This document shows, piece by piece, positions 10,611 through 20,599 of a DNA stretch of 64,000 nt. Source of the DNA: Blastobasis lacticolella (taxonomy: Eukaryota; Arthropoda; Insecta; Lepidoptera; Blastobasidae); the NCBI GenBank assembly GCA_905147135.1, contig LR990064.1, positions 13,534,001-13,598,000 on the forward strand. The letters are read 5' to 3'. The translations under genes were made by a program, and so were the position numbers. Positions within the stretch are counted from its first letter, which is position 1. Every line of letters begins with the position of its first letter. The notes beneath the pieces are model-generated. The model saw nothing but the letters and a program-made list of their open reading frames with translations. It did no database searches and was not told where the DNA came from.

Positions 10611-10739
10611 CATGAGAGTCAACCGTGGTACACAAGATACTAATAGGTACTCTGTGAAATCTGATGGACATCTGTAGATAAATAGAAAAAAATTGACCAG
10701 ACAACAGTCATCTTATTTTGTAGAGTATCAGAGTCGCAG

Positions 10740-11460
10740 AGATACACTTATTCAAAAATAACGATAAAATTCAATTGAAATTATTATGTAATGTGGCATA
10801 AACGGAAACAAACAGAATTCATCTTTTAGTCCAAAAAACGTCTGTATTGCTACGAATTCAAATTATGTATTTGAGACAATGTTTCAATGAAAAAGATAAT
10901 GTCATTATCTTTAGGTGTTTTTGTTATTGGTTGAAACTGAGAATATCGACAATTTTGATGTAGCATCGAATGAAGTTTCAGTAAAGAATGGGATAGTTTT
11001 GGTGTAATAAAAGTAAGCTCAGATACCTATTCAGAGTTACAGCGACACCCGCTTACTGTCATTAAATTCTATGATGTATTTGATAAGTATATTTGGTATG
11101 TTGATGTTCTGCACGATATCATTCTGATATAGGTCTGTTACGTGACAGACATTGAGGAAGAGTTCTGGGAACTCCCAAAGTGACGATAACGATATATAGA
11201 ACTATACAAGAGCCAAAAGTACCACGGACTAGCTCCCATTGACAGGACTTGGATCATATCAATCTAGGTGATGTATAATCAATGGTGAGTCCTCCGGTGA
11301 AAGTGTCGCTGTTGTTGACAAGGACATGGCATGACATTTTGGCCGTCGGGTCAGATATACTTAGTGACACTGTATTTGTTTTCTTAGTACTTGCTACTAA
11401 ATATAAGATTGTTTATCAAGTTTGTTATATTTTTTTTAACAATGATGCCGCAGACAAACC
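10740..11460 (+). pseudogene. Ghost copy of gene A (promoter/exon 1 joined to 3' flank)
   Basis: Bases 10740-11060 align with the promoter, exon 1 and start of intron 1 of gene A (13190-13510): 'gtccaaaaaacgtctg', 'aattatgtatttg', 'ggtgtttttg', 'cagatacc(t/c)attcag'. Bases 11165-11460 align with the sequence just downstream of gene A's stop (15720-16010): 'catatcaatc(t/a)aggtgatgt', 'gtgtcgctgttgttgacaag'. Exons 2-4 are absent. The TATA-like CATAAAAG is CATAAACG here, and the signal peptide is disrupted. This is an older duplicate that lost its core before the unit was amplified. Confidence 0.7.
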
Positions 11461-11878
11461 AGCAGTTAATTTTTTCATGCTGTTTAGTGATAAACGAGCG
11501 GACAACCCACCAGTATCTCAAGTGTAACTGTTCGCACAAAAATTTCAATACTCTTCGATCACGTCAATCGAGGTTATTAATTTCGATCCGCTTTTCCTAT
11601 TTTGTATGAAAACTTAAACAGCGCCTCTAGCGAAAAGTATTTGAAACAAAATTTTACTATTGTTAATTAGTTTCAAACGTATCGACTCGCTCTCATTCAA
11701 AGTCAAGTTTCGCGAGTGTAACTGACAAGTGTCAACGATAAAATAGTTTTACAACCGAAACGTGTACGTAATGTAACTTACTTGATGTTTGACCGGTAAA
11801 ATTGTGCGTTGACGTGGTTTACGTCGATAATAATTGTTTATTGTAATTAATGTAATAGCAAAACTAACAAATACTGCA
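11461..11878. other. Unassigned AT-rich spacer
   Basis: No coding sequence is recognised. It is carried in U1-U3 and partly in U4, where homology stops at about 44652 ('gataaaatagttt'). Confidence 0.4.
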
Positions 11879-12331
11879 TAAAATATTATAGTAAGTACTC
11901 AAATAATATTATATTTTTTTATTCGAAGCACAAATGAATGAAGGAGCCTGTTTTGATTATAGAAATAATGGTACCTGTACACTCTTTGATTGGAACTACT
12001 TTCGTTAACTGTAAAACAAGGTATCCCGCCAAATTTCTTTTTGGCTGTCTTCTTGACTCTTGCTGAATAAAACAAGACCTAGTGATTGATTTAAAAATAT
12101 TACCCGTATAACTTAAAAAGCTTCATCAAATCAGGAGAATGCATAATCAAAATGAGCATTTTGTGGAAGTCGTATAATTTTGACAATACTTTCGACCAAG
12201 TAAGCGTACTTAAAAATCAATGAAGAGTCATGTTGACAGGTACACTCGCATGCAGAACAGGCTCCTTCATTCATTTGCGCTTCGAATAAAAAAATATAAT
12301 ATTATTTGAGTAATTACTATAATATTTTATA
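11879..12331. mobile_element. MITE with about 90-bp terminal inverted repeats
   Basis: The left end 'taaaatattatagtaagtac' and the stretch through 'gaatgaaggagcctgtt' are mirrored at the right by 'aacaggctccttcattcatt' through 'ataatattttata'. The flanks suggest a TA target. The interior of about 270 bases has no transposase. Copies: 23085-23534, 34064-34514, and about 51985-52367, where the interior is flipped relative to its flank. Confidence 0.8.
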
Positions 12332-12336
12332 CAGTA

Positions 12337-12542
12337 CTAGTGGACCCGGCGCGACTTCGTACGCGTACACCTATTTTACCCTTACCTACCCTTTTTTTCT
12401 TATTTAAAAACCTTCCTCTTGAATCACTCTATCTATTAAAAAAAAACGCATCAAAATCCGTTGCGTAGTTTTTAAGATTTAAGCATACAAAGGGACATAG
12501 GGACAGAGAAAGCGACTTTGTTTTATACTATGTAGTGAGTGA
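12337..12542 (-). mobile_element. Non-autonomous Helitron, U1 only
   Basis: On the minus strand the element runs from 5'-TC (tcactcactacatagtat) to CTAG-3', preceded by 'gtcgcgccgggtcca', which resembles the 3' end of a widespread insect Helitron. It sits between host A and T: the empty sites in U2 and U3 read 'acagtattagctg', with the insertion point after 'acagta'. There is no target duplication, as expected for Helitrons. The 206-base length leaves no room for a Rep/helicase. Confidence 0.75.
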
Positions 12543-12899
12543 TTAGCTGATTTTGCTATTATATTTAAAAAATAATTGCCCGAAGATGAGTAATTCGATA
12601 GCGGTTTAATAAAATTGTATAATAAAGTGGAACTAGTGTACAAAAAGTGATTTAATTCGCAATCAACATAATTATTAATTTTAATGGCATGTTCCGGGTT
12701 TCCTACCGCGTACCTTTGTACTTTAGGGTTCAACAAATTGGTTAAATATTTTGTATCTCGGACATAATGTAAAATTCGCAATGAGGTTATTATCACGCAA
12801 AATTAAAATAATAATAATCATCTTGTCATCAATATATTAAAATAACGCTATGGTGAACGCAGGGTCCGCCTTGACCATACAGAAGAACGACTGCCATCT

Positions 12900-12941
12900 G
12901 TGGCCCGATTATATAACGGCAATGAAACATGTTGCAACCAA
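12900..12941 (+). mobile_element. Left-end remnant of the foldback transposon
   Basis: Bases 'gtggcccgattatataacgg' through 'gttgcaaccaat' match the left terminus of the complete element at 24259. Sequence then jumps to 'ttgcttgcaacagcgagag', which lies beyond the right terminus in U2/U3. U1 has therefore lost about 1 kb of the element by deletion. Confidence 0.75.
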
Positions 12942-13247
12942 TTTGCTTGCAACAGCGAGAGAATAGTCGCCAACAGAGTTACGTAATCAGCCTGCTGACC
13001 TCCGTGACCCTGTTAACGGAGTACCTGCTATGGTTCTACTAATAACTACGGGACTTCAAAGATGAAATGACTAGTACCAGTTTATGGAATATATGCGTTT
13101 ACATAAGTGTAAAATTAAGTGCCTTCTTTTAGTGCACCCTTCATATTGGATGCGGAATGCCACATACTGTTAACCTGATTCGTTCTTGACCATTACATCT
13201 ATTCAAAAATTAGAACAAATAACAATCTAAATTATAATGTAATGCGG

Positions 13248-13255
13248 CATAAAAG
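13248..13255 (+). promoter_or_regulatory. TATA-like box of gene A (CATAAAAG)
   Basis: CATAAAAG lies 78 bases before the ATG and is preserved in front of all five gene A copies ('ggcataaaag'). The exon-less ghost copies have CATAAACG. A start site about 25-30 bases downstream is inferred, giving a 5'UTR of roughly 45 bases. Confidence 0.45.
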
Positions 13256-13325
13256 AGTTGAATTGAATTAAACAGAATCTAACCCTGTAGTCCAAAAAAC
13301 GTCTGGATACTTACGAATTTAAATT

Positions 13326-15562
13326 ATGTATTTGGTACATTTTCTTTTGGTGTTTTTGATATTGGTTAAAGCTGAGCAGGTAAATATTGAATATTTTAAT
13401 TTAGCATCGAACGATATTAGCTTTGCTTTGGAATGGGGTGTATTTGTTTGGTATAATACAAGTAGGCTCAGATACCCATTCAGTGTTACAGCGACACCTG
13501 CACCTACACATGGATTGACCTACTAACCTTGGTGCCTAAGTAAGATACAGTTAAATTACTTACCTAGTTTAGGTATCTAGTTTAACGATAATTTGCAAGT
13601 ATGTAGCTACCTATATTTTGCTTGTATAAGAATTATTGTTGTAACTTGATTTCTTTTATTTAATATAATGTACAAAAGTAACTGCTTAAGATGTAATTGT
13701 AGGCTTAAGTTTACATGCAATAAAATTTTCATTGGATTCAAAAAGTAATGTAAAGGACATATTATAAAATTAAAACAATGGTGGCCGCTGGTAGACTTTT
13801 GTAAGCCTAATTTAAGATTAGAATGACATAATATGTTAGAACGATTACTCATATCGGGAATATAGGTACCTATAATAAAACGAGGAGTACAATATTTGGT
13901 GCTTCAACACAACACTCAAGTTTTACAATAATAAAAATGTATCTTTATTTCAGGCGATAGACCGATAGATAAGGTTACATTTACATACTAATGAAATAAT
14001 TAAAATTCAGAATATAATACTAAAATAAAATAAAAAAGTGCAAATTGTCTATCCTACAGCTAAACACCGATTTATAAGAACGTCACTCTAGCCTTGAAAA
14101 TCCTACCCATGACAAACAAGTTTCACAACCAGAAATCTATGTGCCCAGTAACCTGTGCCTTAATAAATATTCCTAGTTCTGCTGTTCGTGCCCAACTTTT
14201 TGTAATGATTGTTGCACTGACTTCAGTTAATTGGTGCATTTTATCTATATTTATATTATATATTTTCATTCAGGTGTCGTACTTCAGTGTAGAGCGCCCT
14301 CAAATAGAGTATTTAAATACCAAATTAATAGCCTGGGCTAATGCGACTTCACGCAGAGTCAGTCGCAGAGACGTGGTGTATTATTTCAATTTTAGTCTAG
14401 AGCCTATTGTCTACTTTGGAAACAATGTCTCTGTAAGTATGTTTTTAAGAATGACGAAGGAAAGTCCTACTAATATATCAAACATAAACCTCGGCACTTA
14501 AACGTTAACCTTTTGCAGGTGAATTTTTATTTCTTGGAATTCCTAACGAATAGATACAAGCCATCATTTGTGGAGATGCATTTCCGGCTCTGCGACTTAA
14601 TCGAGAAGGACAAGTTCTTTGGCCCCGGTATGAGATCGGGCACCTTCGGTAGATTAAAATGCCCCTACGGGCCGGTATGTTTCTTACAATCCTAGCCAAA
14701 AAATTTAAAATATCTCGAAAGAACCTTACAATAGTCGCATATCATGTGTAGTATGGTCAACCAATGATTATTCTCCGAGTTATGTCGTCATCATCATCGC
14801 AGCCCATGACAGTTCACTGCAGGATCTCCACGTTTGGCAGGCTGGTTGGAGATCACAGTTTTTTATAAGTATAATAATGAAAAATACTGCTGCCCATTTT
14901 CCAGCCTACTGAGACTCTTGATCTTTGGCTCAATAAGTTTGATAGACACCCACTAGTGTAAAGGGTTGGTGCTATTCTGCTCTGCCTTACTTATGGTGAA
15001 AGTGGAAAAGAATAATATTTACCCACCTGGCGGGATATTGTAGACCAAGGGATCGAGTTACGTACATTAGTTGAATACGAACCGATGCTTTTACGTTGAA
15101 GGAAAACATCGTGTTGAAACCGTCACATTCAGACGACTGAATGTGTAGCCACGTTGCAATCTGGTCCGGTTCCCCTGTTTGGCAGTTGCTCCACTGTAAT
15201 TACTTGATCAGCAAAATCCTAGATATTGTTCAAGGCGGACCCCAGGCCTGCAATCACTATCGGGACTGTAAAGTCAAGGTGATTTGTTTTTACTAGGAAA
15301 GGTATTATTTATGATCAAGATTATTAATTGTTATGTACGTGTTACGAAATGAAGCTACTTATTCTATTATTCTATCTAAAGAATCGTTGTCTTTCAGGGC
15401 GTCTACCACATACAGAACGGTACAATACCGGTAACGTCAATACCAAAGGGATTCCCGTTCCGCAAAGGACGTATTTTACTCAACGTAACTTACGGTGGGG
15501 AACACATGTTAAAAGGCCACATCGATATCGAATTGAAGGATATGAAACTCTCGAAGAGTTAA
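13326..15562 (+). CDS. Gene A, copy 1: secreted DUF1091/ML-like protein, 177 aa, 4 exons
   Basis: Exons 13326-13379, 14274-14432, 14519-14674 and 15398-15562 join in phase 0 with GT donors (gtaaat, gtaagt, gtatgt) and CAG acceptors. Exon 1 encodes only a signal peptide, 'MYLVHFLLVFLILVKAEQ'. Exon 2 has 'SVERPQIEYLNTK' and 'YFGNNVS'. Exon 3 has 'RYKPSFVEMHFRLCDLI', 'FFGPGMRSG' and 'KCPYGP'. Exon 4 has 'GVYHIQNGTIPVTSIPKGF' and 'HIDIELKDMKLSKS'. The two cysteines and the hydrophobic pattern fit DUF1091, an insect family compared with GM2-activator/ML lipid-binding folds, some members of which (Drosophila CheB) act in chemosensation. Five N-glycosylation sequons (NAT, NFS, NVS, NGT, NVT) agree with secretion. 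Function in this insect is unknown. Exon structure is firm, family moderate. Confidence 0.8.
14785..14995 (-). repeat. SINE-like retroposon in gene A intron 3
   Basis: 'catcatcatcgcagcccatg' through 'ggttggtgctattctgctc' is a diverged relative of the element at 5568-5826. It is present in intron 3 of every gene A copy, so it predates the whole amplification. Confidence 0.65.
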
Positions 15563-16134
15563 GAGACGACGATAAAGTGTTCCACCTACAGTACTTACCT
15601 GACCCATCGGCTATGCAGGCGATGAATCGATATCGGCTTCAGTTTGACAGTTTGATGAATTAGTCCGTGGTATATTGTTTATGGCCCCCATACGACAGAG
15701 ATTCTCTGTATGTCTATAATGATAAAAAGAACTGAAAGAGATGCACCTATTCAAGAGACCAAAATATCACAGACTAATTCGCATTGACAGGATTTGGATC
15801 ATATCAATCAAGGTGATGTGCAATCAATGATAAGTCCTCCGGTGACGGTGTCGCTGTTGTTGACAAGGACATGGTATGACATTTTGGCCGCCGGGTCAGA
15901 TATACTTAGTGACACTATATTCGTTGTTTTTAGTACTTGCTATCAAATATAAGATTGCTAACAATGGTTGATATGTTTTTTTTTTCATAACGATGCCGCA
16001 CACAAGCCACCAGCTCATTTTTTATATTGTTCAGTGACAAACGAGCAGGCAACAATAATAATTAAAAAATATCATTTAAAACATAGATATTACTTATTAT
16101 AATACGTTAGTTGTAGTAAGACAAGTCTTCAAAA
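15563..16134. other. Gene A 3' flank
   Basis: This holds the presumed 3'UTR and downstream DNA. Bases about 15720-16010 are duplicated in the ghost copy at 11165-11460. No AATAAA is obvious close to the stop. 'atgataaaaag' at about 15718 is the nearest A-rich candidate. Confidence 0.45.
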
Positions 16135-16425
16135 CTAGTGTTCGGTGTGGAGCTTTACCCAATGACGCAGCAGTGAGGAATCCCACCGGTCCTTAAACAA
16201 ATTTAGGAGATCGTTGGTGGTGGAGCGGAGAAGAGTGAGCATAGAAGCTGATCGCTTTCGGATTATGGCATAAAAGTCATTCGTATGCGCCTTCGCAAAC
16301 ATCTCGGACGCTCTGCTTCGCCACTCCAGCCTCAACAGTACACTAAACACATTATTGCATTGAACGTCCCGGATGTGTTCTCGCGCATGAAAGGCCCGGG
16401 TTCCCCATGAACTATGATCCAACAT
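16135..16425 (-). pseudogene. LINE RT C-terminal fragment, 96-codon open frame
   Basis: The minus-strand frame reads 'HIRDVQCNNVFSVLLRLEW', 'SEMFAKAHTNDFYAIIRKRS' and 'DSSLLRHWVKLH', the C-terminal tail of a common lepidopteran endonuclease/RT protein. Its first residues come from the foldback repeat. The frame is intact in U1, U2 and (plus strand) the inverted copy, frameshifted in U3 and truncated in the last copy. Persistence reflects recent duplication rather than function. Confidence 0.6.
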
Positions 16426-16830
16426 TTGGCAGCTTACGTAAGTACTATGAAGCGACTGACATCTGACTTCCCTGTTAACAGGGGAACTTAACCAGATTGG
16501 ATCATGGTTACACTTTCAGTCAGAATGATAATGGCTACACATTCGTGAACGGATGCTGGCTTACTCTTGCTGTAGTTTCAGGTGGATTTCTCTTAAGTAT
16601 AATAGGTTCATATACATTGTCAGGCGCGGTTCGGCTCTTCTTCGCATTGTCGGGCACTGCCTGCTCTGTCTGGTAATGTCGGAAACGGTCCAGCCGTTGT
16701 CGGCATGGGATGGATATGCTCCGGTCCTGGGTTGGCCAACGTGTCACTGTGTGTTTCCTTCCTTATTTCCTACCCCCTCCTCATTGACGATTGAAAAAGA
16801 GATGTAATGTAATCAATAAAGAAATCTTGA
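16370..16830. repeat. Half foldback plus dispersed lepidopteran repeat
   Basis: The left portion is the 'cccggatgtgttctcgcgc' arm and its 'cctgttaacagggg' palindrome. The right portion ('gtttccttccttatttcct', 'atgtaatcaataaagaaat') is a repeat found in each unit and includes an AATAAA. Equivalents: 28800-29270, 39450-39920, 47810-48270 inverted and 56590-57090. Minus-strand 70-84 codon frames here ('RNPPETTARVSQHPFTNV') look like repeat-derived peptides. Confidence 0.5.
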
Positions 16831-17237
16831 CATTTTGACTTATAAGAAGGAACCGTCTATGGGCAAAAGAAATGGCAAGACAGTCACAGGTACGATAAGA
16901 TAACTGTTAATATTAAATCCACACAGGTTAAGTGACAATCGGACCGATAGTGACGATTGGGGTATTTATGATGATGATGACCTTTGTATTGATAATGTTA
17001 GTTACTACAATTGTCAGGTGAAGGAAAAAAAATCTCAAAGCAGGCACTGAACTTATTTTTTGTATTAAGCTGGTTTACAAATAAAGACTATCCCATCGAA
17101 ATCTGTCCAGCGCGAGCTACGATGCCGCGGACGGATACACAGATACACATGTAAAATTAAGAACAGCCGTCTTTGCTTCTGTGGTTAAGAAAAGTGTATT
17201 TCATTTCATATTAATCACAGGCTACACATTTTGTAAA
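16831..17237. other. Repeat-rich spacer
   Basis: It contains the dispersed 'gagctacgatgcc...cacatgtaaaatta' repeat at about 17080-17230, also at 860-1000, 29530, 40180, 47450 (inverted) and 57330. No gene is seen. Confidence 0.4.
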
Positions 17238-17423
17238 TTATTTTCTTTGTCGCTTGCTTTTTACATTTACTAGCTGTTTCAACTCTATGTCGACGTAGCC
17301 AGACCCAAGTAATTCTTTTGTATATGTCAATGTAACATTCGTATAAACACGACCTTTGGAGAAAGGAAAACCTTTAGGAATAGCTGCATAGGGTATTGAT
17401 CCATTTTGAATATGATATGCGTC
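17238..17423 (-). pseudogene. Orphan exon 4 of gene B (U1)
   Basis: A minus-strand exon preceded by a CAG acceptor (rc of 17424-17426) encodes 61 residues from 'DAYHIQNGSIPYAAIPKGF' to 'YVDIELKQLVNVKSKRQRK' and a stop. It aligns with exon 4 of gene A and is nearly identical to exon 4 of gene B at 57477-57662, except that the first codon is GAC rather than GGC. Exons 1-3 are missing because the tandem unit ends at 17928, within intron 3. It cannot make a protein alone unless spliced to another donor. Confidence 0.8.
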
Positions 17424-17439
17424 CTGGAAAAAAAATATT

Positions 17440-17910
17440 TATTATGTCATTCGGGAAAACAGGCAGGCGGACCGCCACCTGATGGACAATAATCATCTCG
17501 GACTCTTGTCATTAGCAACACCAAGGGTAAGGGCAGGCTTGGCACATTACAAATCTTTAGTAGATTTAAGTGCCTGAACTAATTGATTTGTCATATTTGT
17601 TGTTATGTCTAAATAAAAAAAAAATAAAAAAAAATCACCAAATCGATTAATGCACATCATTTTTTTTATTCTACGCAGTGACAAACGACCGGACAGTGCA
17701 CCTGAAAGTAAGCGGTAACATCCGGCCGATAATATCTACGATTCATGCTTTTACGTTGTAGGCAACAAAAATGTAGAACCGCAGGTTCGTTGTGAGGACT
17801 ATGCTTGTTCGTCTCATGTTTGTATCTATAAATTTCAAACCGAAACACAATAAGATAGGCATTGTTGCTTGACTGCAGAAATAAATAAGGCGGTGGTACC
17901 AATTCACGTG
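17440..17910 (-). repeat. LINE tail and dispersed repeat in gene B intron 3
   Basis: Bases 17440-17530 carry a retroelement 3' tail (minus: 'ccatcaggtggcggtccgcc'). Bases about 17660-17830 carry a lepidopteran repeat recognisable by 'aaaatgtagaaccgcaggtt' and 'gcacctgaaagtaagcggta', repeated in every unit, at 46800-47070 and, older, at 63110-63270. The simple (A)n at 17615-17635 is private to U1. Confidence 0.5.
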
Positions 17911-17928
17911 GACTTCAGTTACGAAAGA

Positions 17929-20340
17929 CAGACAACGAATCCGTTACGAAAGGATTTTGAAGATTATAATTCTGAATTGGTAAGCGCGCAACAAACTCAT
18001 ACCACGGAGACACACGAATAGTATGAAAAAATTAAATAATCGCAAATAGATTTAAATATAGTCAATAGAAAATATAAAATTGCACAAAATGAAATCATTA
18101 CTTTGAGAGAAGCTACCTCTGAAATGGTCAAATTGTCGAATGAAAACACACATGATCGAACGACTGATGACTGCCAAAGTGTGTCGCTTGGCAGCTCCAG
18201 CGCCCCGCGCCCCGGCAGCAAAACACTGTCGTCGCCCCCGAGGCGCACGCTGCGAATACCGCGGCCCCCGCGGTTAACGTCGAGCCCGCGGTCGCCGGGT
18301 CTAAGGTCTTAGCCGCCCCGGCCTTCGCGGCCACTTTTTCCACCGACGCCCACTTCGTACCTGCTGTCAGCGGGCCTCACAAAGCCTCAGCCGCCCCGGC
18401 CTTCGCGGCCATCTCTTATACCGCCGCTGCAAGGAAAACGACGCGCTCTACAGCCCACGTGGCCCACATCCAGCCCGCGGTCGACGAGCCATTTAAGGCC
18501 ACAGCTGCACCAGTAATCATTGTTTGCCAAACCGATCATTTAATGAGATAATAAATGTGGCTAGTCAACAATGTAATGAAGACCGTACCAGTATTATAGT
18601 ATTGGGCGGAAATAGCATGGGAATAACTAGAAATGATATCGTAGAGAGTTTTCAAAATATTCAGTCCCATAATTTAAATAAAATTACTTTGTGTGCTTTC
18701 CCATATACAAATAATGACCATAAGTTAAATAGACGTATTCATAGACTGATACATGTTTATATAATTTGACTCGTTATGGTACCGCATTTTCATTATTTGA
18801 CATCCACAAATTTGTTGCAATATTATTTGTACAAGTGATACTTTGTATCTCAAGAAAAAGGACAAGAAGTATATTGCTACATTGTTAGCTTATAATATTA
18901 ATTATTATAACAATATTAGCTTAAGTAGGGTTGACCAGAGCTCCTGCTCGTTATCATCTAAGAGCAAAGGATGCTCTTTGAACTACATTTTAGGACAAAA
19001 GAAAAGCCTCGAAAAGAAATCGTAAACAATTCTTAATTGTTTACGATTAATTCACCAAAATATACAAGGTTTTTCTGGCAAAGAACATGAAATAGAATAT
19101 TTAAAGAAAACTCCTGCAGGAGTTTTATGTTTAACTGAGCACTGGCTGAGAGAATCTGAGATGTCATTTATTTATCTAACTATAAGTAAGTAGTAAGTAG
19201 TAAGAGAATCATTATTATAAGAATTATTATTATTAATAAGAGCTTATTCCGTAGTTTTAATCTTAATTATGTATTTTTAGAGACACATTGCACAGAATCA
19301 TCAGCGACTTGCATCGACAATGTGTTCTGCTGTTGCGAGGACAACGAAAAGGCTATTATAAATTTTACAAGATCTGACCATAGTGGACAATTCGTTGTTC
19401 TTGATTTTACGGAACATTGTAATATCAATAACATAATTACGAGACCAATTACTCAAACGAAAATTGAACACTTCAAACAAGCCTTATCGGAGACCATTGC
19501 CGGCCTTTGTCTTGACTCTCACGACCCAAACATTCTATGTTCTGATATGTTCAATTCTGTCAATAATGTTTATCAAAGTGTTTTTACGCAAAAAAGAATA
19601 AAAAGTAACTGTAAATCTAAATGTAATTATTGGGCTACTTTCGGTATCCGCAAAAGCAGAGATAGAATGTTTGAACTATACGGTCAGCATGCTTATTGCC
19701 ATGATAAAGATTTTGTAGAATATGTCAAAAAATATTCAAATACGATTAAGAAAGTTTGTGTAGTGCAATGTAATAAATAAGGAGGCAGGTAAAACAAAGC
19801 CTCGTAATACAAATTATAAAATCAAAACAGAAACCAGAACTATTACCGCAAAGAAAGAAGTGGCAGAGTTGTTCCAAACGACGACGACCTGAGTGGTTCA
19901 ATGGTCAATATGCCACGCAAAAGGTCCGGGGTCCCGGGGCAGAAATTGTAATGATGAACTTTAATTTCTGTTACGGGTCTGGGTGTTCTATGTATAATAA
20001 GTATGTATTTAAAAGTATTTAAGTAGTATATCAGTTATGTAGCACCCATAGCACAAGCTTTGCTTAGTTTGGGGCTAGATGGCGCTGTGTGAATTTGTCC
20101 ACGAATATTTATTTATTTTATTTTTATTTATTATAAACATTTTTTACCGAAATACCGATTAAAAATACCACACTGCTAAACTCATGTCCAATTAGTACAG
20201 AAAACTTGGTAAAAGAAAATATAGATGCCTGTGAAAACGAATTTTGTTTTTCCGAAGTAGATGCTAAAACTATAATCAAAGCTTTTTAAAGCATTAAATT
20301 GAAAAATACGGAGGATATTTGGGGAATGTCAGTCAGAGTT
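17929..20340 (+). mobile_element. U2 copy of the degenerate CR1-like LINE
   Basis: It carries the ORF1 end (18103-18312), the SGNH-like 'INVASQQCNEDRTSIIVLGG' region (18524-18769), the endonuclease beginning ('LTEHWLRESE' at about 19130), and its end plus the linker to RT in one open frame of 152 codons (19322-19780: 'SDHSGQFVVLDF' then 'YWATFGIRKSRDRMFELYGQ'). This frame is more intact than in U1, where a shift splits it. The RT core is absent. Confidence 0.7.
19885..20130 (+). mobile_element. tRNA-derived SINE, U2 copy
   Basis: Same insertion as 8197 in U1 but without the 90-base secondary insert and with a shortened head ('caatggtcaatatgccacgc'). It serves as the empty site for the U1 secondary insertion. 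Confidence 0.75.
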
Positions 20341-20599
20341 ATAAGTATTGTTGTTGATATTTTAGTTGTTGGGATTAGTCCTGCAAAATGAATGCGGGAT
20401 CCCGGTATCGCATTCCCTAAATACGACAATATCCGTAGTACATTTTACCGAAACAAAACACAACACTTCATGGGCGTGCGCCAAAGACCAACAATTAGTG
20501 ATCTGTCAAAATTATCATCCTACATTAGACAAAGCATAACGCTACATTCCGTGAGAAAGCAGAAGACTAATTTGCACAATTTCTCAGGCAATGCATAGT

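Larger units (their letters stand above)
6045..17928 (+). repeat. Tandem unit U1 (11,884 bp)
   Basis: It begins at 'cagacaacgaatcagttacg' inside the LINE ORF1 and ends where 'cacgtggacttc' joins 'agttacgaaagacagacaac' at 17911-17930. The identical junction recurs at 30211-30230 and 40911-40920. Contents in order: LINE remnant, spacer, minus-strand LINE C-terminus, ghost of gene A, MITE, Helitron, intact gene A, LINE C-terminal ORF, orphan exon 4 of gene B. Private to U1 are the Helitron, the SINE at 9235, the 90-base insertion at 8393 and a deletion of most of the foldback element. Confidence 0.9.

Noticed and set aside
11282..11609. Two overlapping plus-strand frames of 72-81 codons in the ghost region, repeated in U2-U4.
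   Set aside because: The sequence is duplicated gene A 3' flank, and the frames are not open in the parental flank at 15720-16010.
13380..13526. Continuation of exon 1 through 'VNIEYFNLASNDISF' as coding sequence (a 66-codon unspliced protein).
   Set aside because: The GT donor at 13380 in phase 0 joins perfectly to exon 2. Downstream the frame is not kept in copies 4 and 5 or in the ghost copies.
14505..14699. A 64-codon minus-strand frame opposite gene A exon 3, repeated in each copy.
   Set aside because: It is an antisense shadow of a conserved exon and has no features of its own.
15328..15663. A 111-codon plus-strand frame overlapping gene A exon 4 in another register and running past its stop; also open in the inverted copy (49286-48951) and partly in U2.
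   Set aside because: The spliced frame with phase-matched exons explains exon 4 fully. The other frame starts inside intron 3, has no partner exons, and is broken in U2. I treat it as a shadow, though its openness past the stop is curious.
17666..17902. A 78-codon minus-strand frame repeated in every unit ('MVPPPYLFLQSSNNAYLIVF').
   Set aside because: It coincides with a dispersed lepidopteran repeat that also occurs at 63110-63270 without the frame.
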